Shown here in pieces: positions 26,786-34,765 of a DNA stretch of 64,000 nucleotides; within the stretch, counting starts at the first letter, position 1, and every line of letters begins with the position of its first letter. The DNA is from Rubrivirga sp046845755 (lineage in GTDB: Bacteria > Bacteroidota > Rhodothermia > Rhodothermales > Rubricoccaceae): positions 124,001 through 188,000 of the forward strand of contig NZ_CP177357.1 of assembly GCF_046845755.1 (NCBI RefSeq), in the 5' to 3' direction. The notes beneath the pieces are model-generated. The model did not search any database and had not been told where the DNA came from. It saw only the letters and a list, made by a program, of their open reading frames with translations. The position numbers were made by a program, and so were the translations under genes.

Positions 26786-26902
26786 CGTCATCCCGAACGC
26801 ACGCGAGGGATCTCAGCAGGAGGTCTCAACTCGTAGGGGGGGCAGGCGAGGCGAGGGGCTCACGCTGAGATCCCTCGTCGCTCCGCTTCCCTCGGGATGA
26901 CG
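26786..26902. repeat. long inverted repeat of the TCATCCCGA...GAGGGATCTC type
   Basis: The left arm (about 26786-26818) and right arm (about 26864-26902) are imperfect reverse complements built around GAGGGATCTCAGC and its complement, with CGTCATCCCGA at one outer end and TCGGGATGACG at the other. About 45 bases lie between them. This kind of palindromic unit is a known abundant intergenic repeat in several bacterial phyla. It lies in the 722-bp spacer between prs and rplY and may form a large hairpin. Confidence 0.7.
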
Positions 26903-27134
26903 CTGTAGGGCGGTTTCGAGCCAGCACTTAGCGGCCCTGCTCATCCGAGGGGGCCTCTCCGTGTGTGGCGCCCCGCTCGGAACCGACCTGCACGCTGCTC
27001 GCGGAGTCCCCCCTCCCGAAGTGAGGAGGGGAACAACCCGAAGGGTCGGCAAAGCCAAGGGGGAGGCGAGTTGCTGGGGCCAGCCGGTCCGCTTGCGCGA
27101 GCCTGCCTGTTGGCGCTGTGCCCGTCGCCCTCCC

Positions 27135-27285
27135 CCAGCCCCTCCCGTCCGGGAGGGGAGGTCAGGGCGTGGGGCTCGCGCAAGCTCCACCTACGGCGTC
27201 CCCTCTCCCCTCGGGAGAGGGACAGCCGAAGGCCGGCGCCAGCCAACGCGCAGCGTCGGCGAAGCCAGGGTGAGGGTATCCGTTG
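27135..27285. repeat. cluster of short GC palindromes, CCCTCTCCC...GGGAGAGGG type
   Basis: This part of the prs-rplY spacer holds hairpin cores CCCCTCCCGTCCGGGAGGGG (about 27140-27159) and CCCTCTCCCCTCGGGAGAGGG (about 27201-27221), the latter followed by GGCGAAGCCAGGGTGAGGG near 27257-27275. The second block with the trailing phrase recurs at 29400-29460. Such palindromic elements are widespread REP-like intergenic repeats. No gene is seen in this spacer. Confidence 0.6.
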
Positions 27286-27316
27286 CTGGCCCAAGCGTCT
27301 ACCCGCGCCGCGCCGA

Positions 27317-28300
27317 TCAGTCCACGAACAGCGTCGAGATCGACTCGTCCTTCTCGATCCGGTTAATGGCGTCGGCGAAGATGGGGGCGACCGAGATCAC
27401 CTCCAGCTTGTCGATCCGGCGTTGGAGCGGGACCGAGTCCGTCACGATGAGCCGGCTCAGCGGGCTCGCCTCGATGCGGTCGAGCGCGGGGCCCGAGAGC
27501 AGGGGGTGCGTGCAGAACGCCTGCACGTCGAGCGCGCCGGCCTCCGCGAGCGCCTTGGCCCCCGAGGTCAGCGTGCCCGCCGTGTCGCACAGGTCGTCGA
27601 TCAGCAGGCAGTTCTTGCCCTCGACCGACCCGATGATGTTCATGACCTCGGCGACGTTCGCCTCCGGCCGCCGCTTGTCGATCAGCGCCAGCCCGGCGCC
27701 GAGGCGCTTGGCATACGCCCGGGCGATCTTCGAGGCGCCCACGTCCGGCGCGACGACCACCAGGTTGTCGCGGAAGGCGCGCGCCGACTGCCCGTTCGTG
27801 ACGGCGCCCTCGGCGAGCGTGTTCGCGTCGAGCCACTGCTCGAAGACGGCGCTGCCGTACAGGTGGTCGACGGGGATGTCGAAAAAGCCCTGGATCTGGG
27901 CCGCGTGGAGGTCCATCGTGAGCACGCGGTCGACGCCGGCCTCCTCGAGCATCTGGGCGATCATCTTGGCCGCGATGCTCACGCGCGGCTGGTCCTTGCG
28001 GTCCTGCCGGGCGTACCCGAAGTACGGGATGACCGCCGTGATCCGCGCCGCCGACGCCCGCCGGGCCGCGTCGATCATCAGGAACAGCTCCATCCAGTGG
28101 TCCGCCGGCGGCGGCGTCGACTGGACGATGAACAGGTCGGTCCCCCGGATCGACTCCTCGTAGCGGACGTAGATCTCGCCGTCGGAGAAGTTGCGGAGCG
28201 TGACGTCGCCGAGCGACCACCCGCCGGCCTCGGCGATGCCCCGGGCGAGCGCCGGGTTCGAGCGGCCGGCGAAGATCGAGACGGGGAGGGCGGTCGACAT
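27317..28300 (-). CDS. prs: ribose-phosphate pyrophosphokinase (PRPP synthetase)
   Basis: Prs makes phosphoribosyl pyrophosphate for nucleotide, histidine and tryptophan synthesis. The 327-residue product has the Mg-ATP region VIPYFGYARQDRKDQPR, the flexible DLHAAQIQGFFDIPVDHL region, VVAPDVGASKIARAYAKRL, and the PRPP-binding loop LIDDLCDTAGTL near residue 230. It is a normal class I enzyme. The ATG beginning MSTALPVSIFAG is used; the frame upstream runs into tRNA-Gln. It lies downstream of tRNA-Gln and upstream of rplY. Confidence 0.96.
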   Translation of the reverse strand: MSTALPVSIFAGRSNPALARGIAEAGGWSLGDVTLRNFSDGEIYVRYEESIRGTDLFIVQSTPPPADHWMELFLMIDAARRASAARITAVIPYFGYARQDRKDQPRVSIAAKMIAQMLEEAGVDRVLTMDLHAAQIQGFFDIPVDHLYGSAVFEQWLDANTLAEGAVTNGQSARAFRDNLVVVAPDVGASKIARAYAKRLGAGLALIDKRRPEANVAEVMNIIGSVEGKNCLLIDDLCDTAGTLTSGAKALAEAGALDVQAFCTHPLLSGPALDRIEASPLSRLIVTDSVPLQRRIDKLEVISVAPIFADAINRIEKDESISTLFVD

Positions 28301-28349
28301 GGCGGGGCGCAAAAGGGGACCAGCGGCGGCGCCCCGGCGGGACGCAGGG

Positions 28350-28420
28350 TTGCCCCAGGAGGACTCGAACCTCCACAACCACTTCCAAAGAGTGGTGTGC
28401 TGCCATTACACCATGGGGCA
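28350..28420 (-). tRNA. tRNA-Gln (anticodon TTG)
   Basis: On the minus strand the sequence folds as a tRNA: a 7-bp acceptor stem (TGCCCCA with TGGGGCA), a D-arm, an anticodon stem CCACT/AGTGG around the loop CTTTGGA (anticodon TTG, Gln) and a T-arm GGAGG-TTCGAGT-CCTCC. The discriminator base is A and CCA is not encoded. It sits just upstream of prs. Confidence 0.95.
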
Positions 28421-28518
28421 AGCGCGGCGCGGGCGGACCCGGCCGACGGTGCGAAACTACCGACTGCCCGGCCCCGCCGGCACCCCGACCGGCGCCCCGG
28501 CGTTGGTGGCGCCCCCTC

Positions 28519-29337
28519 TTGCCCCGCTCTTCATTGCCCGACCCCGCCCTCACCGCGCTCCACGGCGCCCCCTCGCCCGACGAGCGCGCCGCCATCGGCG
28601 TCCTCGGCGGCGTCGGCCCCTACGCCGGGCTCGACCTCGTCCGCGGCATCTTCGACGAGACCGACGCCGACAGCGACCAGACGCACCTCCCGGTCGCGCT
28701 CATCTCGTACCCCAACCGGATCCCCGACCGCGCGACCTGGCTGCGCGACCCGACGACCCCGAGCCCGGTCCCCGGCATGATGACCGTCTTGCGGCGCCTC
28801 GACGACGCCGGCTGCGCCGTCGCCGGCATCCCCTGCAACACCGCCCACGTCCCGGCCATCTTCGACCGCCTGCGCGAGGGCCTGCTGGCGGACGGCCGCG
28901 AGCTCGAGCTCGTCCACATCGTCGACGCCATCGTGGCCCGGCTCGCCGAAGTCGCCCCGGACGCTACGACCGTCGGCGTGCTCGCGACCTCGTCGTCGAT
29001 CCAGAACCGGCTCCACGAGATCGGGCTCGAAGCGGCCGGGCTCCACGCCGTCGTGCCCGACGCCGCGCACCAGGCCGAGGTCGAGGGCGCCATCTACGAC
29101 GACTGGGGCCTCAAGGCGCAGAGCCAGCCACCGACAGACCGCGCCCGCCAGGCCTTGCTCGACGCGACGGACCACCTGATCGGACAGGGCGCGCAGGCCG
29201 TTATCCTGGGCTGCACCGAGCTCCCGCTCGCGGTCCCCGAGCCCGACCGTGGCGGCGTCCCGTTCGTCAACTCGACGCGGGCCCTGTCGCGAGCCCTCAT
29301 CCGCGCCAGCCACCCGGAGAAGCTCCGCCGCCCGTAG
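28519..29337 (+). CDS. aspartate/glutamate racemase family protein
   Basis: This 272-residue cytoplasmic enzyme has the two active-site cysteines of the Asp/Glu racemase superfamily: GIPCNTAHVPAIFD in the first half and LGCTELPLAVP in the second. The N-terminus AAIGVLGGVGPYAGLDL is the typical first strand and loop. It should interconvert D- and L-amino acids by a two-base mechanism; the preferred amino acid is not clear. It has a TTG start at 28519 or 28534. A GC-rich spacer separates it from the divergent tRNA-Gln. Confidence 0.88.
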   Translation: MPRSSLPDPALTALHGAPSPDERAAIGVLGGVGPYAGLDLVRGIFDETDADSDQTHLPVALISYPNRIPDRATWLRDPTTPSPVPGMMTVLRRLDDAGCAVAGIPCNTAHVPAIFDRLREGLLADGRELELVHIVDAIVARLAEVAPDATTVGVLATSSSIQNRLHEIGLEAAGLHAVVPDAAHQAEVEGAIYDDWGLKAQSQPPTDRARQALLDATDHLIGQGAQAVILGCTELPLAVPEPDRGGVPFVNSTRALSRALIRASHPEKLRRP

Positions 29338-29394
29338 GCGTCGGCCCGCTTGCGCCATCCCCTCTGCTTGCGCCCGCCAGCTTGCGCCAGCCCC

Positions 29395-29465
29395 ACCTAG
29401 ATCGTCCCCTCTCCCCTGGGGAGAGGGACAGGGTGAGGGGTCGGCGAAGCCAGGGTGAGGGGTCG
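29395..29465. repeat. REP-like palindrome, second copy of the 27201 type
   Basis: CCCTCTCCCCTGGGGAGAGGG (about 29406-29426) is followed by GGCGAAGCCAGGGTGAGGG (about 29442-29460), as in the copy near 27201-27275. The spacer between this racemase and the convergent BNR protein holds nothing else I could identify. Confidence 0.6.
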
Positions 29466-29497
29466 CATCACCGCCGACCTCCCGGCTTGCGCACGCC

Positions 29498-30805
29498 CTA
29501 CCACGCCACCGCCAGCCCCGCGCTTGCGCTCGCGCCGTCCGCCCCCGTCACCTGCACCACGTACGCCCCCGGCGCCCACCCCGACGTGTCGACCTCGACG
29601 CGCCGCGCGCTGTCCCACGCGGCCACCTCCCGGCCGAGCGCGTCCACAATCGAAATCTGCACGGTTTGCGACACCTCGACCGTCGCACGGTCGGCGCTCG
29701 GGTTCGGGAAGACGGCCACCGACAGCGCTTGCCGGGCTGGCGCTGACTCCTCCGACACCGCCCACACCGGCGCCACCGTCCGGAACACCCCGCCGACCCG
29801 GCCCGGCACGCCCGGCGACAGCCGCCCCCCCGCCGCCGCCCACAGCCGGCCGTCCGGGCCCACCGCCATCGACTTCGGCACCGCCGACCACTCCGTCCAC
29901 ACCCGGCCCACGTCCGCCCACGTCGCGCCGCCGTCGACCGACCGCCACACCGGAAGGCCGTCCCGGCCGTCGTCGTCGCCGTACGTCTCGTAGAGGTAGA
30001 GCGCCCCGTCCGGCGCCGGCAGCAGCCGCGACGAGATCCCCGAGGTCCCCGGCGGCGGCGGCCCGAGCGACGCCCACGTGGCCCCGCCGTCGTCGGAGGC
30101 GTAGACCAGGAGCGGGCCGAGGTTCGCCCCCACCACCGCCACGACTCGGTCCGTCCCGGCCACCAGTGCCGCCGTGTCGGCGGCGTAGGCGAGCGGCCCG
30201 TAGAGCGCGGTCGGTGTCCATGTCTGGCCGTCGTCGGTCGAGTACGCGACGCCGTTGAACCCGGCGGCCACGATGGCCCCGGCCGGGGCGGCCGGCGAGG
30301 GCGGGACCTCGACGAACGCCGAGGTCGCGATCCCGTCGGCTCCGCCGCCGAGCCCGACGAAGGCCCACGTCGCCCCGCGGTCGGTCGAGCGGAGCCCGAG
30401 GGTCCCGGGCCCGCCCTGGTTGCCGGGCGTGCCGACGAGGAGCACGCCCGAGGCGAGCACGACGGGGTCGGAGTACGCGTCGCCGTCGACGACCCGGTCC
30501 CACGAGGCGCCCCCGTCGGCCGTCCGGAAGACGTCGCTCAATCGCCGAAACACGAGCGTGTCCGGGGCCACTCCAAGCAGGCCAGTCCCACGGAAATCGG
30601 CCCAGGACGCTTGGTCGAACGTGATCTCGCCAGGCCGCAAGACGTACGACTCGCTCCCGCGATGCTCGACAATGACAAGGGTGTCGCCGACGAAGCCCCC
30701 CCACCGGAGATCCTCGATCTCGCCGACCCGCTCCCACACGAGGGGCCCCGGCTGGGCTGCGGCGGTGGCGGCGAGAACGAGCGTGAGGAGAAGTGTGCGG
30801 GCCAT
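29498..30805 (-). CDS. secreted BNR/Asp-box repeat protein with T9SS sorting domain
   Basis: The 435-residue product has a signal peptide (MARTLLLTLVLAATAAAQ) and several Asp-box/sialidase-like repeats of the S-DGG-TW type (TADGGASWDRV, STDRGATWAFV, STDDGQTWTPT, SDDGGATWASL, SVDGGATWADV), which form a beta-propeller. The last about 75 residues (VAVFPNPSADRATVEVS, VDALGREV, WAPGAYVVQV) are a type A T9SS C-terminal sorting domain, so it should be exported by SprA. The sialidase-like propeller lacks visible catalytic residues, so enzyme function is not claimed. It lies just downstream of the beta-helix T9SS cargo gene, with 4 bp between them. Confidence 0.88.
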   Translation of the reverse strand: MARTLLLTLVLAATAAAQPGPLVWERVGEIEDLRWGGFVGDTLVIVEHRGSESYVLRPGEITFDQASWADFRGTGLLGVAPDTLVFRRLSDVFRTADGGASWDRVVDGDAYSDPVVLASGVLLVGTPGNQGGPGTLGLRSTDRGATWAFVGLGGGADGIATSAFVEVPPSPAAPAGAIVAAGFNGVAYSTDDGQTWTPTALYGPLAYAADTAALVAGTDRVVAVVGANLGPLLVYASDDGGATWASLGPPPPGTSGISSRLLPAPDGALYLYETYGDDDGRDGLPVWRSVDGGATWADVGRVWTEWSAVPKSMAVGPDGRLWAAAGGRLSPGVPGRVGGVFRTVAPVWAVSEESAPARQALSVAVFPNPSADRATVEVSQTVQISIVDALGREVAAWDSARRVEVDTSGWAPGAYVVQVTGADGASASAGLAVAW

Positions 30806-30809
30806 GCGG

Positions 30810-32570
30810 CTAGCGGTGGACCGTGAACGTACGGACCGCCTGCCCGGCCCCCGCTGCGCGGACGAGGTACACCCCGGGCGCCCACTCGCCCGCGTCGAAC
30901 GACACCTCGCGCACCCCCGGCTCCGCGTGACCGTCGAAGACGACCGCCACCTCCCGGCCCAGCACGTCGACCACCGAGATCCGGAGCGGCCCCTCGGCGG
31001 CGACGTGCACCGCGATCACCGTCCGGCCCGCCGTCGGGTTCGGCCGGGGCGCTCCCAGCATCGGCGCTGTCCGATCACTTGTGGGGGCTGCAACGACTGA
31101 AGCGCCCGCAGCAGGGGCCTCCGCGCCCGGGTACCGGAGCCGCAACTCGCGCATCGCCATCCTGACATCCGGCGCATCAGCCGCCGCTGGGTGGGCCCGG
31201 CCGAGGACCTCAAACGCCCTGTCCGGACGGTCGAGCGCCCCGTAGGCCAGGGCAGCCAGCACCGCTCCCTGTACGCCGTCCGCTCCGCCGAACCCCGCCA
31301 GCTTCTCCGCCGCTGCCAGCGCCGCCACATGGTCCTGCTGCCCCGCGTGCGCCACGGCCAGCGCCCGGTACGCCTCCGACGCGTCGGGCCCTCCCTCGTC
31401 GGCATGGGCCGCCAGGAGTGCGATCAAGCCCGCCGCCGACCGTGGGTCGTCAGACTGCGACGCCGCGCGGGCCGCCAGCCCGAGCGCCCGGCGGCGTACG
31501 TCCGCCCACTCCGGCCCCTTCCGCTCCAGCGACGACCGGACGTACGCCTCCACATGGCTCGTCTCCCCCATATCGCCCGCCGCCCGTGCCGCGTCGTACT
31601 CGGCCCGGTCCGCTGCGACGGCGTCGCCGCCCAGCGCCCCAGCCGCAGGCGTGCACGCCACCACGGCCCCCGCGCTCGGGGCTGAGAGGTACGGGCAGTA
31701 GTCGAACGTGCTCCCCGTCTCGACGACGCTCCGGACGAGGTCTGGGCCCGAGGGGTCGCCCCAGTACGCGTACTCGGCCGTGATGTCACTGGTGTACCGG
31801 GCCTCGACAAAACCACGCTCGCCCGTGACCGCCTGGACCCGGTTGTTCCGAGCGCCCTCCCCCTGGTCACTCCCTGCGAACGAATCGCCGTAGTTCCAGG
31901 CATCGAGCAACGCCAGCCGATTCGTCGGGAACGGGTGCTCCGTATGGTCCGGCCACCCGTGCCACACCAGTCCGTACGACTGCGCACTCGTCCCGTCCAC
32001 GATCGTGTTGTTGCCCCAGGCATACACCCTCGACGAGCCCCCGTATCCCCACGACCCAACCGTCCCCTCGACCGTGCTCCCGGTCACGTTGATCCGGGCC
32101 CCCGCCGCGGCCATCACCTCTGTGCTCGTGTGCGGCGTCATAACCACATTTGAGAGTGTAGCGCGAGTATCGGAGCCCGTCGCCCACACCGCACTCACCT
32201 CCAGATCTTGGTCCGCAGGCTGCTGGACTCTGCCGGTGATCTCTACATCGTTCATCACAAGGCGGGCGTCCCGCGCGTAGATCGCCGCGCCGATCCCCGC
32301 CACCTCCTCAATCCGGACAGGCCCTCCGCGCCCGGTGAACCGCCCCTTCGCCCCGGGCTCCAGTCGGATCCCCGCCCACCCCAACGCGGGGTCGCTGGCC
32401 GTGAAGGCCCCCCCCTTGGCGCTGAACCCATCGGACTCGATCACTAGCCCCGTCCACGGCGCAAAGGCCAGCGTCGCGTCCCGCAACTTCGTCGTGTACC
32501 CCGCCGGCACCGTCAGGCTCGCCGGCACCTCCGCCGCCGCCACCACCTCGGCGTTCCGAATCAGCGTCAC
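30810..32570 (-). CDS. beta-helix protein with T9SS sorting domain, lacking a signal peptide (likely 3' part of a split gene)
   Basis: The 586-residue product, GTG-started, has an N-terminal right-handed beta-helix region (about 1-270; turns such as LTVPAGYTTKL, FSAKGGAFTAS, ARLVMNDVEITG, RATLSNVVMTP), a central helical repeat region (about 330-480; TPR-like YRALAVAHAGQQDHVAALAA) and a C-terminal T9SS sorting domain (PRPNPTAGRTVIAVHV, VVDVLGREV, GVYLVRA). It has no signal peptide, although T9SS cargo must first cross the inner membrane by Sec. The start overlaps the stop of the upstream metalloprotease by the GTGA tetranucleotide, in a different frame. I think the two were one gene. Confidence 0.8.
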   Translation of the reverse strand: MTLIRNAEVVAAAEVPASLTVPAGYTTKLRDATLAFAPWTGLVIESDGFSAKGGAFTASDPALGWAGIRLEPGAKGRFTGRGGPVRIEEVAGIGAAIYARDARLVMNDVEITGRVQQPADQDLEVSAVWATGSDTRATLSNVVMTPHTSTEVMAAAGARINVTGSTVEGTVGSWGYGGSSRVYAWGNNTIVDGTSAQSYGLVWHGWPDHTEHPFPTNRLALLDAWNYGDSFAGSDQGEGARNNRVQAVTGERGFVEARYTSDITAEYAYWGDPSGPDLVRSVVETGSTFDYCPYLSAPSAGAVVACTPAAGALGGDAVAADRAEYDAARAAGDMGETSHVEAYVRSSLERKGPEWADVRRRALGLAARAASQSDDPRSAAGLIALLAAHADEGGPDASEAYRALAVAHAGQQDHVAALAAAEKLAGFGGADGVQGAVLAALAYGALDRPDRAFEVLGRAHPAAADAPDVRMAMRELRLRYPGAEAPAAGASVVAAPTSDRTAPMLGAPRPNPTAGRTVIAVHVAAEGPLRISVVDVLGREVAVVFDGHAEPGVREVSFDAGEWAPGVYLVRAAGAGQAVRTFTVHR

Positions 32571-33472
32571 GTGAACATCCGCGACGCCTGACCCGCTGTG
32601 AACGTCGTCCGGCAGTCCGCCCGAGAGTACGACATGATGTTCGTCCCTGGCGGATCGTAGGGCCGGTCATTCTCGTCACGGTCGACTCCGGTGTATTCGC
32701 ACAACGGTGGGGCTGTCCATTGATCGCCCTGAGTTGAGGGGTTTGCTGCGGTGTCTTCTACGTAGTCTCCACACTCGAAGCCACTGTCATCGGGGCCGTC
32801 CACCAACTCAGCACACGCATTGGGATCGTTTGACGCGGGGCCGCTCGTTCCGTTGAACGTGTGGTACAACCCCAGCGCGTGGCCCATCTCGTGGCCGAGT
32901 TCAACAAGCAGGGCTGTCGCTTCCGACGTGGGCACCGCAGGAGTAGGAGTCGGCCTCTCTCTACATTTTCCTCCGGGGGTATAGCCGAGGAAGATGGCTC
33001 CTCCGGGGATGTGCTCGGCTCGACCCCTGGCCAAAGGGTCGTACGACCTGCACCCTTGGCCTCCCTCCGGAGGCCCAATAAGTCCGAGGTACACATCGAC
33101 CGCTTCGTTATGCCGATTTAATGCAAACATGGATTCAAAAGGAGTACTTCTTAAATCGGCAAGTTCAGAATCGTTAATTTCCGACACCCCGATCAAGTCA
33201 AATTCGATCCCCCAGGGTTCAAAATCGGACTCCATCCGTGCGAGGAGCGCGTCGACCTGAGCTATCGAAAGGCCCCCAGTCCCGTCGCTCTCCCGGGCCA
33301 AGTGGAGGTGGTACCGGATGGTCATCGAAGCCCCATCCGCAGGGATGTCGTACGGACCCTTCAGGATGGGCTGGGCGCTCACCCCCTGAGACGGCAGACT
33401 CACCGCCAGCGCCACCAGCGCCGCGAACGTCAATCGGAGAGGGCGGGAGAGAACAGACTTCGGAGCAGGCAT
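32567..33472 (-). CDS. pappalysin-type (M43) zinc metalloprotease, likely 5' part of a split gene
   Basis: The 301-residue product has a signal peptide (about 1-33). The zinc motif is at His194-Glu195-x2-His198-x5-His204 (HEMGHALGLYH), and the Met-turn is NIMSYS with Met280, so it is a metzincin of the M43 pappalysin/cytophagalysin group. It should act as an extracellular endopeptidase. It ends right after GQASRMFT, where family members normally continue, and the next frame picks up with a beta-helix and T9SS tail. Its GC content is visibly lower than that of the surroundings, notably around 33110-33240. Confidence 0.87.
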   Translation of the reverse strand: MPAPKSVLSRPLRLTFAALVALAVSLPSQGVSAQPILKGPYDIPADGASMTIRYHLHLARESDGTGGLSIAQVDALLARMESDFEPWGIEFDLIGVSEINDSELADLRSTPFESMFALNRHNEAVDVYLGLIGPPEGGQGCRSYDPLARGRAEHIPGGAIFLGYTPGGKCRERPTPTPAVPTSEATALLVELGHEMGHALGLYHTFNGTSGPASNDPNACAELVDGPDDSGFECGDYVEDTAANPSTQGDQWTAPPLCEYTGVDRDENDRPYDPPGTNIMSYSRADCRTTFTAGQASRMFT

Positions 33473-33738
33473 GGCAGGGAGGGGTGCGTGAAGAGGCGTC
33501 CCCTCAGATACCCCGCCCCTGCTGCCCGACGATAGAGCACGGAACCCAGTCGCCCATGACTCGCGCACCATCCCCCCCCGATCTGCCCTTAGTCCCCAGT
33601 ATGGTCGTCTGGCTACGTCTCCCGCCGTTTCCTCATCCGCCCCCATCCCCCTGTCCGCCCCGTCCGACGTACCGCCCCCTCGCGCCCCGCCCGCCTCGGA
33701 CCCGGAGGTCGCAGATCCCGCGTGCGGGGCGGGCCGCC

Positions 33739-34704
33739 CTACTCCACGAGCGTCGTCTCGACGGTCACCCGCGCGAACGACCCGAACACCCCGAGTCCGC
33801 CCGCCACGTTCGTCGTCACGTTCGGGATCTCGCCCGGCGACAGCGTGCTCCCGCCGCCCTGCACCAGCTGGCTCTCGACGAACGCCTCCAGAGCCGCATC
33901 CACGGACACCAGCCGGATCGAGACCGGCCCGTAAAACCCGAACGCCAGCGTCGGCACCTGCACCAGGACCGTCCCGTCGCCGAGGTCCACGTACCCCGCC
34001 TCGTTGATCACCGGCGACGTGCCCACCGTCGCGCTCTCGCGCGGGTCCTCGTCGCAGACCACGCCCGGCCCGTCCTCGGCCGGGTCGCACCTCAGGAATC
34101 GCGTGTACGGCGGCGTCAGCCCGAACGTCCCCTCCGCCGGGCGGCTCCGGTACTTCGTGTCGCCCTCGACCACGATCTCCTCGAACGCGACAGGCGCGAG
34201 GGCGCGCGTCGAGATCACGAACGCCGTCTGCCGCGCGGGCGTCGAGGTCCGGTTGATCCGGACCTCCGGGCCCTGCCCCGCGCCGTAGACCGACACCGCC
34301 GGCGGGCCCTCGACGAGCGCCAGCGCGGGCGGCACCGTCGTCTCGGCCGTCAGCACCTCGTCGCCCGCCCGCACGTCGAGCCGGTACGTCCGCTGGGGGA
34401 GCACGTCCGCCGGCGTCGCCGGCGCATACGTCCCCGGCGTCCCGCTCGCGACGTACGGGTACACCGTCGTGACCGACCCGTCGGCCGCCAGCAGCGACAC
34501 CGTGACGGTCGCGCCCGTCACCGCCAGCGCCGCCGGGTCGTAGCGCTCCAGCAGCGGCGCCGACTCCGTGAGCACGATCGCGGGCAGCGGCTCCTCCGCG
34601 CCGAGGTTGGCCGAGACCACGACCTGGGCCGTGAAGTCGTCGTCCGCGAACCCGTCGCAGCCGACGGCCGCGAGCAGGAGGGAGGCGAGCAAGGCGTATC
34701 GCAT
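33739..34704 (-). CDS. DUF4249 family lipoprotein, TonB-receptor partner
   Basis: The 321-residue product has a signal peptide ending in LLLAAVGC. The mature part is beta-rich with VVVSANLGAEEPLPAIVLTESAPLLE near the start and TYRLDVRAGDEVLTAETTVP in the middle, the pattern of DUF4249 proteins, which sit next to TonB-dependent receptors in Bacteroidota and are thought to be substrate-capturing surface lipoproteins. It is directly downstream of the receptor gene (62 bp), in the same minus-strand operon. Substrate unknown. Confidence 0.85.
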   Translation of the reverse strand: MRYALLASLLLAAVGCDGFADDDFTAQVVVSANLGAEEPLPAIVLTESAPLLERYDPAALAVTGATVTVSLLAADGSVTTVYPYVASGTPGTYAPATPADVLPQRTYRLDVRAGDEVLTAETTVPPALALVEGPPAVSVYGAGQGPEVRINRTSTPARQTAFVISTRALAPVAFEEIVVEGDTKYRSRPAEGTFGLTPPYTRFLRCDPAEDGPGVVCDEDPRESATVGTSPVINEAGYVDLGDGTVLVQVPTLAFGFYGPVSIRLVSVDAALEAFVESQLVQGGGSTLSPGEIPNVTTNVAGGLGVFGSFARVTVETTLVE

Positions 34705-34709
34705 CGGTC

Positions 34710-34762
34710 CGAGAAAAGAGAAGAGGGACAGGGAGAAGAGGATCTACCGACAACCGACAACC
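34710..34762. repeat. purine-rich run and ACCGACA direct repeat between receptor and DUF4249 genes
   Basis: The short spacer holds GAGAAAAGAGAAGAGGGACA, further purines, and then ACCGACA repeated in tandem with small variation. It resembles one arm of the purine/pyrimidine inverted repeats in lipB and at 19083. No function is claimed. Confidence 0.4.
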
Positions 34763-34765
34763 GAC

